Assembly: GCF_001050135.1 (NCBI RefSeq)
Contig: NZ_CP012040.1
Location: 4,729,001-4,793,000, forward strand
DNA length: 64,000 bases
Source of the DNA: Cyclobacterium amurskyense
GTDB taxonomy: Bacteria; Bacteroidota; Bacteroidia; Cytophagales; Cyclobacteriaceae
Direction of reading: 5' to 3'
The translations under genes were made by a program, and so were the position numbers. Below are positions 37,155 to 44,985 of the stretch, in pieces; the first letter of the stretch is position 1, and every line of letters begins with the position of its first letter. Below the pieces are notes generated by a model, which saw only the letters and a program-made list of their open reading frames with translations, made no database searches and was not told the DNA's origin.

Positions 37155-38906
37155 ATGAATATCAAATGTCTATTAGGTTTTCTTAGTGTGATTTTTATCA
37201 TTTTTTCCTGCAATCAAAAAGGTGGAAAGCTTGCTAATGCTGAAGGGGATTGGTTGGTGCCAGATAGTGTGAAGACACTTCAAAACAGGTTTACAGACGA
37301 TGAAAGTTTAAAAAATGGTAAAGCATTGTTTCAAATTTATTGTTCCACATGTCATGGTGCAGGAGGAAGAGGAGATGGAGCAGCAGGACAAGCCATGGGT
37401 AGTCAACCTGCCGATTTGCTTTCAACAAGAGTTCAGGGGCAAACAGATGGAGAATTATTCTATAAAATTACCAAAGGGAAGGCGGTTATGCCTTCTTTTC
37501 AGGAATTTCTATCCGAGGAACAGCGATGGAGTCTAGTGGGATTTATTAAAAACCTAAAACAATTAACCGAAAATAGTTTAACCCAAAATGCCCCTATTCC
37601 ACTCGTTCCTGATATTGAGATTAGCCATTTCACTAAAGTTGTTCCAAGGGTTGTTAGGATTTGGAGCGGTCCAAATAATTACCTCTGGTATGCCAATATC
37701 GATGGTGAAATTTATAGGTTACCCATAGATAATCCGCATCAACTTGAAAAAATGCTAGATGTTTCAGATCATGGAATCAGTAGGTTACAAGGAGCTACCA
37801 TGCATGAAAATGTTTTATTGTTAAGTGGGAATGTTCGTGTTAATGAGAATAAAGGCACAATAGGTAGATTGGTTAGGGTAAAATGGGATGAGGAAAACAA
37901 AGCCAAAGAAGAAGTGGTGTTTACTACTGAGGAATATGGAACAACCAATACACCCTTTGATCACGGCTGGTCTGCCTTGCAAGTAAGTCCTGATGGGCAA
38001 TACCTATACGTCGTAAGTGGAAGCCGAACTGACCATGGAGAAGTTCAAGACAATTTGGGTGCTTATCCCAACTCTAGAGATGTGGCGCTTACATCCAAAA
38101 TTTTTCGGATTCCAATTGATGCTGTCAATTTGTTGCTTCCAGATAACCTTTCATTTCTTAAGGAACAGGGTTACTTGTATGCAGAAGGGCTAAGAAATGC
38201 CTATGATCTTGCTTTAGATAAGGAAGGAAGACTCATGGCAGTTGTAAATTCAGGAGATTATGATCAAAATGAGGATATGTTTTGGGTAAGAGAAGCTTAC
38301 CATTATGGCTATCCTTGGATAATGGGAGGCATGGAATCCCCACAACAATTTTCAGACTGGATACCGGATCCGGAAAAGGATCCTTTTCTTAATCCCAGTG
38401 CCGCAGCCTGGCCAGATGATTTCTATAATGATCCTGATTTTCCAAAAAGGCCTGAGGGTGTTAATTTTGGCAAAAGCATCTTAAACTATGGGCCTGATGC
38501 AGATAAGTTCAGAGATAATGAAACGGGTGAAATAAAAGATGCGTCTAATTTAGGAATCGGAGTCAGGACTTTTACGCCTCATTCTTCCCCTCTTGGATTG
38601 GTCTTTGACAATGACAATTCCCTGCCCGGAAGATTCAAAGGCAAAGGGCTTGTTGCAAGGTATACCAATGGACAGAAATCTGCCTTGATGCAACCTTTTA
38701 CCAAAAATGGAGAAGACCTTTTATTGCTTGACCTTCAATTCCTTGATGAAGAACAAAATTTCAAGTTAAATACTTATAGAATAGCAGAAGGTTTTACACA
38801 ACCTGTGGATGCTGTTTTGCTGAATGGATTTCTTTATGTAATTGAATTTGGAGGGAAAGAACAAGGTGGAAATATATGGAAAGTTACCTTTAACTCTGAA
38901 AAATAA
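37155..38906 (+). CDS. Lipoprotein with cytochrome c domain fused to a sorbosone/glucose dehydrogenase-like propeller
   Basis: 583 residues. The lipoprotein signal ends FIIFSC-N (C19). Residues 52-135 are a class I cytochrome c: heme motif CSTCH (C63, C66, H67), spacer GRGDG, and the likely axial methionine M112 in AVMPSF. From about 150 to the end is a PQQ-type soluble glucose/sorbosone dehydrogenase-like six-bladed propeller: VSPDGQYLYVVSGSR, EGLRNAYDLALDKEGRL, HYGYPWIMGG and SSPLGLVFDND. It should oxidise a sugar or alcohol outside the inner membrane and pass electrons through its own heme. The order (cytochrome first) differs from many relatives with a C-terminal cytochrome. Cofactor binding by the propeller cannot be confirmed from sequence. 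Confidence 0.8.
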   Translation: MNIKCLLGFLSVIFIIFSCNQKGGKLANAEGDWLVPDSVKTLQNRFTDDESLKNGKALFQIYCSTCHGAGGRGDGAAGQAMGSQPADLLSTRVQGQTDGELFYKITKGKAVMPSFQEFLSEEQRWSLVGFIKNLKQLTENSLTQNAPIPLVPDIEISHFTKVVPRVVRIWSGPNNYLWYANIDGEIYRLPIDNPHQLEKMLDVSDHGISRLQGATMHENVLLLSGNVRVNENKGTIGRLVRVKWDEENKAKEEVVFTTEEYGTTNTPFDHGWSALQVSPDGQYLYVVSGSRTDHGEVQDNLGAYPNSRDVALTSKIFRIPIDAVNLLLPDNLSFLKEQGYLYAEGLRNAYDLALDKEGRLMAVVNSGDYDQNEDMFWVREAYHYGYPWIMGGMESPQQFSDWIPDPEKDPFLNPSAAAWPDDFYNDPDFPKRPEGVNFGKSILNYGPDADKFRDNETGEIKDASNLGIGVRTFTPHSSPLGLVFDNDNSLPGRFKGKGLVARYTNGQKSALMQPFTKNGEDLLLLDLQFLDEEQNFKLNTYRIAEGFTQPVDAVLLNGFLYVIEFGGKEQGGNIWKVTFNSEK

Positions 38907-39103
38907 GGGTGAAATTAAAGGCTAAAGGATGCTTTTGCCTATTTCCAGTTTAGGTCAATTATCAATTATTAGAAAGTTGCTTACCTATTTCTGGTTTATT
39001 TAGTCTATTTGAGTCTTTTGTGGATTTAGTGTTAAATTTTTGTTAAATAATTTTTTCAATTAACCCTTATAGTTAAAAAAAAATATAAATAAGTAGAGAA
39101 TAC
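38907..39103. other. AT-rich gap upstream of the tRNA-like RNA unit
   Basis: About 200 bp of AT-rich DNA after the cytochrome gene. I see no hairpin terminator and no open frame of note. Confidence 0.35.
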
Positions 39104-39134
39104 TTTTGTAAAATAATTATTGTCCTTATATTTG
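39104..39134 (+). promoter_or_regulatory. Consensus Bacteroidota promoter of the tRNA-like RNA gene
   Basis: TTTTG (39104-39108), an 18-nt gap and TATATTTG (39127-39134). Both boxes match the primary-sigma consensus of the phylum (TTTG / TAnnTTTG) with no mismatch. Transcription should start near 39140, just ahead of or within the first hairpin. No protein gene follows on this strand for more than 5 kb. Confidence 0.72.
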
Positions 39135-39136
39135 TG

Positions 39137-39290
39137 ATACCAATTAGAAAGATTGGTATTTGTAATACCCCTTTGAGGGAATTGGTGATGTTTTCATCGT
39201 AGGTTCAAATCCTGCTATTACAACTTGGTTATTTTGGGTTTATTGTTAATTGACTTAAGCTATGAAAAGATTTTCATAGCTTATTTTTAT
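39137..39290 (+). ncRNA. Candidate noncoding RNA with a tRNA-like fold
   Basis: An independent unit of about 150 nt. It begins with hairpin ATACCAAT / ATTGGTAT (39137-39144 with 39152-39159). Then comes a tRNA-like module, 39161-39223: acceptor stem TGTAATA / TATTACA, 7 of 7 pairs; a short CCC/GGG arm at the D-arm place (39168-39179); the arm TGATG-TTTT-CATCG with a 4-nt loop where an anticodon arm should be; and a canonical T-arm GTAGG-TTCAAAT-CCTGC (39199-39215). No anticodon loop of 7 nt and no encoded CCA exist, so it is not a working elongator tRNA. The acceptor plus T-arm would be a minimal RNase P or CCA-enzyme substrate. A terminator hairpin follows. I do not recognise the family; a decayed tRNA is the main alternative. 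Confidence 0.6.
39256..39290 (+). terminator. Intrinsic terminator of the tRNA-like RNA unit
   Basis: Stem TAAGCTATGAAAA / TTTTCATAGCTTA (39256-39268 with 39271-39283), 13 pairs around a minimal loop, followed by TTTTTAT. Confidence 0.78.
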
Positions 39291-39414
39291 GTCTAAAATG
39301 ACTAATTATTTAGTTTTTTTTACTTAAATAAACTTTAGAAAGAAGCAGGTGAGGGGCAGGCTTAGGTTTGCTTTGTTGGTAAGCAGGGGTTAACTTAAAA
39401 TTTGCCATCGAACC

Positions 39415-39567
39415 TTTAAACCCGAAATATACAATAGCCGTTCTATTTTGTGCTGAAATCTACAAAAATGCTGAATATCTTACAATTACAGTCCTTTGGA
39501 AATACCGGTGATGTTGATCCCTGACTTCTGTCAGGGCGGAGAAATCCTATTGGATAATTCGGATTAA
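39415..39567 (-). repeat. Intergenic repeat element, copy G (inverted, internally deleted)
   Basis: Reverse-oriented copy from TTTAAACCCGAAATATACAATAG to GGATAATTCGGATTAA. The middle is diverged and shortened. The first hairpin is kept as CCCTGAC / GTCAGGG, but its loop is TTCT rather than the usual AAT. It sits between the tRNA-like RNA unit and the convergent speA gene. Confidence 0.7.
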
Positions 39568-39620
39568 CGTCCATTCCATCACAAGTAGAAAGTCAATTAA
39601 AATTTTTTAGTTTAACAAAA

Positions 39621-39650
39621 AAAGAAGGCCCGAGCTCCGGAACCTTCTTT
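39621..39650 (-). terminator. Intrinsic terminator of the arginine decarboxylase gene
   Basis: Stem AAAGAAGG / CCTTCTTT with an inner TCCGGA-containing loop; on the leftward transcript it is followed by a run of Us (A-run at 39617-39623 on the + strand). It lies 28 bp after the stop codon. Confidence 0.78.
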
Positions 39651-39677
39651 ACTACTTTACTTAATATTTTAATTTGA

Positions 39678-41066
39678 TCAATAACCCAAGATCTTCATCA
39701 TGTCCTTGCTCTCCTGTTCTGGAGCAAACAATCGATGTTGGATAGAGCCATCTTTATTTCTGTCTATAATCACGTGCTTAGGAGCTGGAATAAGGCAATG
39801 TTGAATACCACCATATCCCCCTAATGATTCTTGGTATGCTCCTGTATGGAAGAAACCAATGTATTGCTGATTGTCTTTTTCTCTTTTCGGTAGATAAATA
39901 TTGAACTGATGAGACTCTGAATTATAATAATCCATGCTGTCACAAGTAAGACCTCCAAGGGATATATTATGGTATTCCTTGTCCCAATTATTAATGGCCA
40001 ACATAATGTACTTTTGGTTTAAGCCCCAACTGTCTGGAAGTTGAGTGATAAATGAGCCATCAATCATATACCATAACTCCTTGTCATTTTGTAATTTTTC
40101 ATCCAAAATTGAATACAGAACGGCACCACTTTCACCTACTGTATAGCTACCAAATTCTGTAAAAATATTTGGCTCTATAGTATTGTTTTTGGCACACATC
40201 CATTTGATGTTTTTAATGATTTGTTCTGCCATGTATTGGTAGTCATAATCAAAAAAAACATTGGTCTTTATGGGCCAACCACCGCCTATGTCCATGGTAT
40301 CCAGTTCTGGAGCTACCTTTTTAAGTTCTACGTATTTCTGAATAAATCGAGTAAGTTCTGACCAATAGTAGGCCGTATCACGGATACCCGAGTTGATAAA
40401 GAAATGAAGCATTTTAAGACTTACATTGGGATTGTCTTTGATTTTTTCTTCATAAAGTCTGATAATATCATTATACCTCACACCCAATCGTGAAGTGTAA
40501 AAGCCGAAAGTCGGTTCTTCATCTGCTGCAATTCTAATTCCAACTTTGAAAGGGACTTTTACATGTTCTAAATAATAATCTATTTCTGTAATATTGTCCA
40601 GTATAGGAATACAATTCACAAATCCCTCATTGAGTAATTCGGTAATGTATTGTTTATACAAGTCCCTCTTAAAACCGTTGCAAACGATAAAGATGTCTTT
40701 TTTAATTTTACCCTTGGCATAAAGGCTTTTTACAAGGGGGATATCAAATGTACTGCTCGTTTCAATATGCGCTCCATTTTTTAGCGCCTCATCTACTACA
40801 AAGCTGAAATGAGAAGACTTTGTGCAATAACAATAGGTATAACTTCCCTTATAATCATGAGTTTCCATTGCATTGCCAAAGTAGGTTTTGGCATTTTGGA
40901 TATTTTCAGAGATTTTTGGGAGGTAAGTTAATTTTAAGGGAGTTCCGTATTCCTCAATAATATTCAAGAGGTTTACACCATTAAACTGCAATTGGTTATC
41001 TGTTACCTTGAATTCCTTGGTAGGAAAATCAAAAGTCTGCTTTATGAGGTCAATGTATTTGTTCAT
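39678..41066 (-). CDS. speA: Biosynthetic arginine decarboxylase (short Bacteroidota form)
   Basis: 462 residues, an alanine-racemase-fold (type III) PLP enzyme. The PLP lysine is K83 in SYTYCYCTKSSHFSFV. The barrel continues through HIETSSTFDIPLV, the glycine loop MDIGGGWPIKTNVFFDY, and FTEFGSYTVGESG. The C-terminal beta domain has LGGLTCDSMDYYN with the catalytic cysteine/aspartate pair, and GFFHTGAYQESLGG. It is shorter than E. coli SpeA, lacking the long inserted arm, and matches the short decarboxylases of this phylum. It makes agmatine for polyamine synthesis. Closely related decarboxylases for diaminopimelate share the fold, but the AYQESLGGYGG ending favours the arginine enzyme. It is monocistronic, with its own terminator. 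Confidence 0.86.
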   Translation of the reverse strand: MNKYIDLIKQTFDFPTKEFKVTDNQLQFNGVNLLNIIEEYGTPLKLTYLPKISENIQNAKTYFGNAMETHDYKGSYTYCYCTKSSHFSFVVDEALKNGAHIETSSTFDIPLVKSLYAKGKIKKDIFIVCNGFKRDLYKQYITELLNEGFVNCIPILDNITEIDYYLEHVKVPFKVGIRIAADEEPTFGFYTSRLGVRYNDIIRLYEEKIKDNPNVSLKMLHFFINSGIRDTAYYWSELTRFIQKYVELKKVAPELDTMDIGGGWPIKTNVFFDYDYQYMAEQIIKNIKWMCAKNNTIEPNIFTEFGSYTVGESGAVLYSILDEKLQNDKELWYMIDGSFITQLPDSWGLNQKYIMLAINNWDKEYHNISLGGLTCDSMDYYNSESHQFNIYLPKREKDNQQYIGFFHTGAYQESLGGYGGIQHCLIPAPKHVIIDRNKDGSIQHRLFAPEQESKDMMKILGY

Positions 41067-41399
41067 TTCTGGCTGCTAATAGACATTAAATATTTACTCG
41101 GTTCAAAAATTGCATTAAAAACTGTAATATCAAATCAATTTTATCTTGAAGAAGAACAAATTTGAAAAATGCCAGTTTTAAACGATCTCTTTACATAGAA
41201 GTTTTCCCAATATCAGGGTTGATTTTTCTCAAAGGATTTTGCAATGCTGGTGTATTTGATTCAATTTTCACGCCAAAAAAATAAACCTATTGTTCTTTCA
41301 GATTTATAAGGAGTAAAACAGTTTGATTGGTTTGGTAAATTGTTGGTATTGATGCCGGAAATAATTGGCTATTATACCAAATTCAGTTGGGAGAGTAGG
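41067..41399. other. Noncoding gap between speA and the TPR kinase gene
   Basis: 333 bp. It should contain the speA promoter, read leftward. No hairpin terminator for the kinase gene, no repeat copy and no open frame of note were seen. Confidence 0.35.
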
Positions 41400-43475
41400 T
41401 CAATTCTTAATAGGAAATTCAACATAAAAAGTGGTACCTACATTTTCTTCTGATTCAAACCATATATTTCCATCATGTGCCGTGATGATTTGCTTGCAAA
41501 TGGCCAAGCCCATACCAAAAGGTTTTTCACCATTCGTTCCCTCTCTTTTCCCCATAGTGTCCCAATCAAAAATCAGGTTTTTCATGGAGTTTGGTATACC
41601 TATGCCCTCATCTTTTATAATTATGGTAATCTTTTCATTGTTGCTTTTCATATTCACATCGATGGTTTTGCCTTCGGGCGTGAATTTGATGGCATTGGCT
41701 ATTAAATTTGTTAGCACTCGCCACATCTTTTCTTTACTTATTAAAGCTTTGACAGGAAGTGTATTCAAATTTATGTTTTGGTTCTTTTCTTCTGCTTTAT
41801 GAACTAAAATTTCAACGCAGTATTTTAGCAGTCTTCCGATCTCTACTTGTTCTTTTGCCAGCTTGCTGTTTTTCTTATTAGAAAGTAACATTTCAGCAAT
41901 TAGATCCATAGAATTGTTGCAAGAAGTTTTAATGTTTTCTAGCAGGTATTTGTTTTCGCCTTTGACCTGAGGGTCGTCTAGTATTAGGTTGGCCATCATT
42001 ATCATACTACTTATGGGGTTGCGTAGATCATGAGCAACCATGTACATGATTTTGGTATTTTCTGCTTGACTAAACTCCAGAGCTGCTAAAGTATCTTGAA
42101 GGTCCCTGTTTTTTTGAAGGATAAGGGCATTTGTTTTGATGGATTTTTTCAAATTATACCAATTGACCATTAAAAAGCCTGCCAAAAGAAGAGTGAAACC
42201 AGCAGCTGTGGCCAAATAAATATTCTTTATTTTATTGTCCCTATTTAAAATAGACAATTCATATTTCTGAGCAGCATTTAGAAAGGAACCTTCTACATCT
42301 ACAAATTTAAGTTCCTGGTCAATGCTTTGTATTGAATCATTTAAATGATGGTAGGATTTCATTACGTCAAAAGCCATTTCCATTTCTCCATTCTTTTCAT
42401 AATACTCCCCCTTAATCAAGTACCAACGTAATAGAATATCTAAGTATCGTCTGTTTTTCACCTCCGCTTGAGGCAGTTCAATGTCTAGCTCATTTAAATA
42501 AATGGCGGCTTTTTGGAGCTCTTTATTTTCAATAAATAATTTAGCCAATTTCAATTTGGCTGTTTGTGCATCGCTAAAGTCGTAATCCGGTTGGCTATTA
42601 ATAGCTATACTGCTTTTTAGTAATTGTTCCGCAACACCTGTTTTGCCAAGCATTGCCATTACCCCTCCAAGATTTCCTTTTACGACTCCCAGAGCTGAAT
42701 TTATAAATAAATCTCTTTCTGGGTATTTAGGCTTAATTTCCTCAAGATAGGCCAAAGCATTAATATAATAGTAGGCCGCACTGTCGTACTTTCCTAATTT
42801 CTCGTAGCTTAAAGCTAAGGTGTTGCGATACCTTTGGGGCTCATTAATATTCTGTTGTAAATCACCATTTCCCCAACAAGCTCTATTTTCCTCAATGGCT
42901 TTTTTGAAAAATGGAATGGCTTCACTGTATTGTTTCTGGTTATACCTGTATATGCCCAGTCTATAGGTTAAATCACTAACGTGACAATCGTCAAGATTTT
43001 CAATCGCATACTCTCTTCCATTAAAATAACTTTGAAAGGCATCATTGTACTTATGCCTGGCTTGTAAAATATCACCTTTCAAAAAGGTAGTCAATACGTA
43101 GCGGTATTGGCTGATTTGGTCACCATAATTTAATACTAGGTACATGCTGTCCAAATAGCTTTCTGATTTAACTAAATCAAAATCGTAATTCAAATAAACG
43201 CCAGCAAGGAAATTGTACTTTTCCCAATAGTCTAGGGCATTTTTTTTGTCCACTTTTTGAAAAACACTGTCAAAATGAGTGATGGACTTGCTAAGTTGGC
43301 CACTGTTTAAATAATTGCTAGCATCAGCTATAGCATTGTCAATTTCTAGAGAAAGTTCAAGTTTTTCTGTGCGATTGCTATTGCATGCAAAACATAAAAG
43401 TAGGCAAATAAATAAACAAGTAATTCTATACCAAGCCTTCATAATATCAAAAAAAATGGCTCTTTGTTTTTTCAT
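41400..43475 (-). CDS. TPR-containing membrane sensor histidine kinase
   Basis: 691 residues from ATG 43475; an ATG at 43442 gives a shorter signal and may be the true start. The N-terminus has a lipobox-like LLLCFAC-N. Residues 45-400 form tetratricopeptide repeats (QYSEAIPFFKKAIEEN, LALSYEKLGKYDSAAYYYINAL), expected outside the inner membrane. A membrane helix lies at 419-439, then a coiled coil and HisKA with YMVAHDLRNPISS (H482). The ATPase domain shows NLIANAIKFTPEG, DEGIGIP and GMGLAICKQII. The protein ends after the kinase domain. The DNA-binding output domain of hybrid HTCS proteins is absent, and no response regulator is adjacent, so it is an orphan kinase of unknown signal. Confidence 0.92.
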   Translation of the reverse strand: MKKQRAIFFDIMKAWYRITCLFICLLLCFACNSNRTEKLELSLEIDNAIADASNYLNSGQLSKSITHFDSVFQKVDKKNALDYWEKYNFLAGVYLNYDFDLVKSESYLDSMYLVLNYGDQISQYRYVLTTFLKGDILQARHKYNDAFQSYFNGREYAIENLDDCHVSDLTYRLGIYRYNQKQYSEAIPFFKKAIEENRACWGNGDLQQNINEPQRYRNTLALSYEKLGKYDSAAYYYINALAYLEEIKPKYPERDLFINSALGVVKGNLGGVMAMLGKTGVAEQLLKSSIAINSQPDYDFSDAQTAKLKLAKLFIENKELQKAAIYLNELDIELPQAEVKNRRYLDILLRWYLIKGEYYEKNGEMEMAFDVMKSYHHLNDSIQSIDQELKFVDVEGSFLNAAQKYELSILNRDNKIKNIYLATAAGFTLLLAGFLMVNWYNLKKSIKTNALILQKNRDLQDTLAALEFSQAENTKIMYMVAHDLRNPISSMIMMANLILDDPQVKGENKYLLENIKTSCNNSMDLIAEMLLSNKKNSKLAKEQVEIGRLLKYCVEILVHKAEEKNQNINLNTLPVKALISKEKMWRVLTNLIANAIKFTPEGKTIDVNMKSNNEKITIIIKDEGIGIPNSMKNLIFDWDTMGKREGTNGEKPFGMGLAICKQIITAHDGNIWFESEENVGTTFYVEFPIKN

Positions 43476-43852
43476 AGGTGTTCAAATTAGCCCATTATTC
43501 CTTAAAAATACTAATTTTTAATAAGAGAATAATTAAAACAAATTTACACCTTTTTTTATGGGGAAATTAGAATAAAATCGCAATAAACTTATTGAACTTT
43601 TTTCTATGTTTTAATGGCATTTTCCTAAGGATAAACACTTTACCCAATATATTTGTCTGGTATTTTTTATTTTTATATTTCTTTAATCCTATTCGTGGAA
43701 AATTGATTTAAGGACGATTTAACCTCAAACAATTTGTCATTTGCCTCTTTCGGATGGTACAGAAAGGGTGTGTTTTAGTGGAGAAGTTAGGGGCAATTAA
43801 CCTGCGGTGGCTATCCATTAGTAACTCACTTTAGGTACTTTTAAAATCGGAT
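43476..43852. other. Noncoding gap upstream of the kinase gene
   Basis: About 375 bp, AT-rich near 43.5-43.7 kb, expected to hold the leftward promoter of the TPR kinase gene. No clear promoter consensus or stable hairpin is evident before the repeat copies begin. Confidence 0.35.
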
Positions 43853-44064
43853 TATCCCGGATTATGTAATAGAATTTCTCTGCCCTGACAATGTTAGGGG
43901 TGAAGCCTGGCCCGTGTTTATGGGAAGTGTTGCAATCGCAAGAAAATCAGGCTGTTTGGAGATTTTAGCATAGCACCGCTATGGTGAAATTGAAAACAGC
44001 AACGAAGTGGCTGATTTTAAAGCGATTTCAGCACGTAATAGAAAGTCTATTGCATATTTCGGGA
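43853..44064 (+). repeat. Intergenic repeat element, copy C1 (full length)
   Basis: Closely matches copy A, from TATCCCGGATTATG to CATATTTCGGG. The first hairpin has one G-T wobble in the stem (CCCTGAC/GTTAGGG), and the second a wobble (CCCGT/ATGGG), so pairing is kept. It is fused at its right end to copy C2. Confidence 0.85.
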
Positions 44065-44170
44065 TTATGCAATAGGATCCCTCGGCCCTGACAATTGTCA
44101 GAAGCTAAGCCTGGCCTGTGTTTGAGTGAAGCAATTTCAGCAGGTAATAGAAAGTGTATTGCCTATTTCG
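44061..44170 (+). repeat. Intergenic repeat element, copy C2 (110 bp, middle missing)
   Basis: Starts GGGATTATGCAATAGGATCC, sharing its first bases with the end of C1, and runs to GTATTGCCTATTTCGAA. It keeps both ends and the first hairpin (CTGACAATTGTCAG) but has lost about 100 bp of the middle. It ends 7 bp before the stop codon of the TetR gene. Confidence 0.75.
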
Positions 44171-44176
44171 AATAAT

Positions 44177-44779
44177 TTAATTGACCACTTCTGTATCAGC
44201 ATGGATTAAGTCAAAAACCTGACTTTTGTACATATTTAATTTTCGTTCATACTCTTTAGGGTCGTCTATTAATGATAAGAAGTAATAGGCACCTTCTATT
44301 ACGGCAAAGATTTTTTCAGCCAGTATTTCAGTATCTTTTATAACGAGAGCCTCATCTTTATCGAGAAGGGTCTTTAGGGTATGTCTTAATTTAATGTGTA
44401 GCTTTTTGTACTCTTCTTTTATCACTTTGTCTCTAAAAGTAAAAGCATAGCAGCTAAAAAAGACACCGTCATCAAAAAGCAGATTCCATTCTCTTGAAAA
44501 AAGCCTATTCACCAACTGAACAGGATCTAATTTGCTATTTTTCTCAGATTTTAGAATTATTGGTTTGTAAATCAATTGGTATTGATGAAGGATGTAATCT
44601 ATTAAACCAAGTACCAATAGTCGCTTATTGGAGAAGTAATGCATAATAAGACTTGGGGGCATTTCAAGGTGTTTTCCAATTTTTGCAATGGAAACATTTT
44701 CCAAACCATCTCGCTTACACAATTCGTAAAATCCTGATATTATTTCCTTCTTTCGCTCGGTTCTTATGCTTGACTTCAT
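44177..44779 (-). CDS. TetR-family transcriptional regulator
   Basis: 200 residues, the usual TetR length. The N-terminal HTH is clear: RKKEIISGFYELCKRDG (helix 1), VSIAKIGKHLEMPPSLIMHYFSNKRLLV (helices 2-4, recognition helix around residues 33-50). The C-terminal ligand domain (about 65-200) is helical and not assignable; the pattern PSLIMHYFSNK is like that of BetI/AcrR regulators. The gene is divergent from the second SusC/SusD operon. The perfect inverted repeat ATTGAATG-AA-CATTCAAT between them is a good candidate operator, so it may repress the transporter operon and itself. Confidence 0.88.
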   Translation of the reverse strand: MKSSIRTERKKEIISGFYELCKRDGLENVSIAKIGKHLEMPPSLIMHYFSNKRLLVLGLIDYILHQYQLIYKPIILKSEKNSKLDPVQLVNRLFSREWNLLFDDGVFFSCYAFTFRDKVIKEEYKKLHIKLRHTLKTLLDKDEALVIKDTEILAEKIFAVIEGAYYFLSLIDDPKEYERKLNMYKSQVFDLIHADTEVVN

Positions 44780-44862
44780 ATGTTAGTTTAAAATAAAAAT
44801 ACTAAAATAGTGATTCAGGTTTATTTTTTAAGCTATTTTTTGTTAAATTTATTAGAATTTAT

Positions 44863-44880
44863 ATTGAATGAACATTCAAT
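44863..44880. promoter_or_regulatory. Candidate TetR operator between tetR-like gene and susC
   Basis: Perfect inverted repeat ATTGAATG-AA-CATTCAAT (8-bp arms, 2-bp centre) in the 206-bp divergent gap. Size, symmetry and the GAATG/CATTC arms suit a TetR dimer. It lies 83 bp before the TetR start and 105 bp before the susC start. Confidence 0.5.
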
Positions 44881-44985
44881 AAACAAAGGATAAAGTCCCA
44901 TTAACACTAGGGTAATATGTGCGAACTACCTTGCACTCGATTTCACATTTAATTCAATCAATACCAAATAAATATCCAATACTTT

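Noticed and set aside
39188..39202. Mini-frame ATG-TTT-TCA-TCG-TAG within the tRNA-like RNA, suggesting a tmRNA-like tag
   Set aside because: Only four codons, located in a stem-loop, no tmRNA features such as the GGGGCT start, pseudoknots or alanine-type acceptor.
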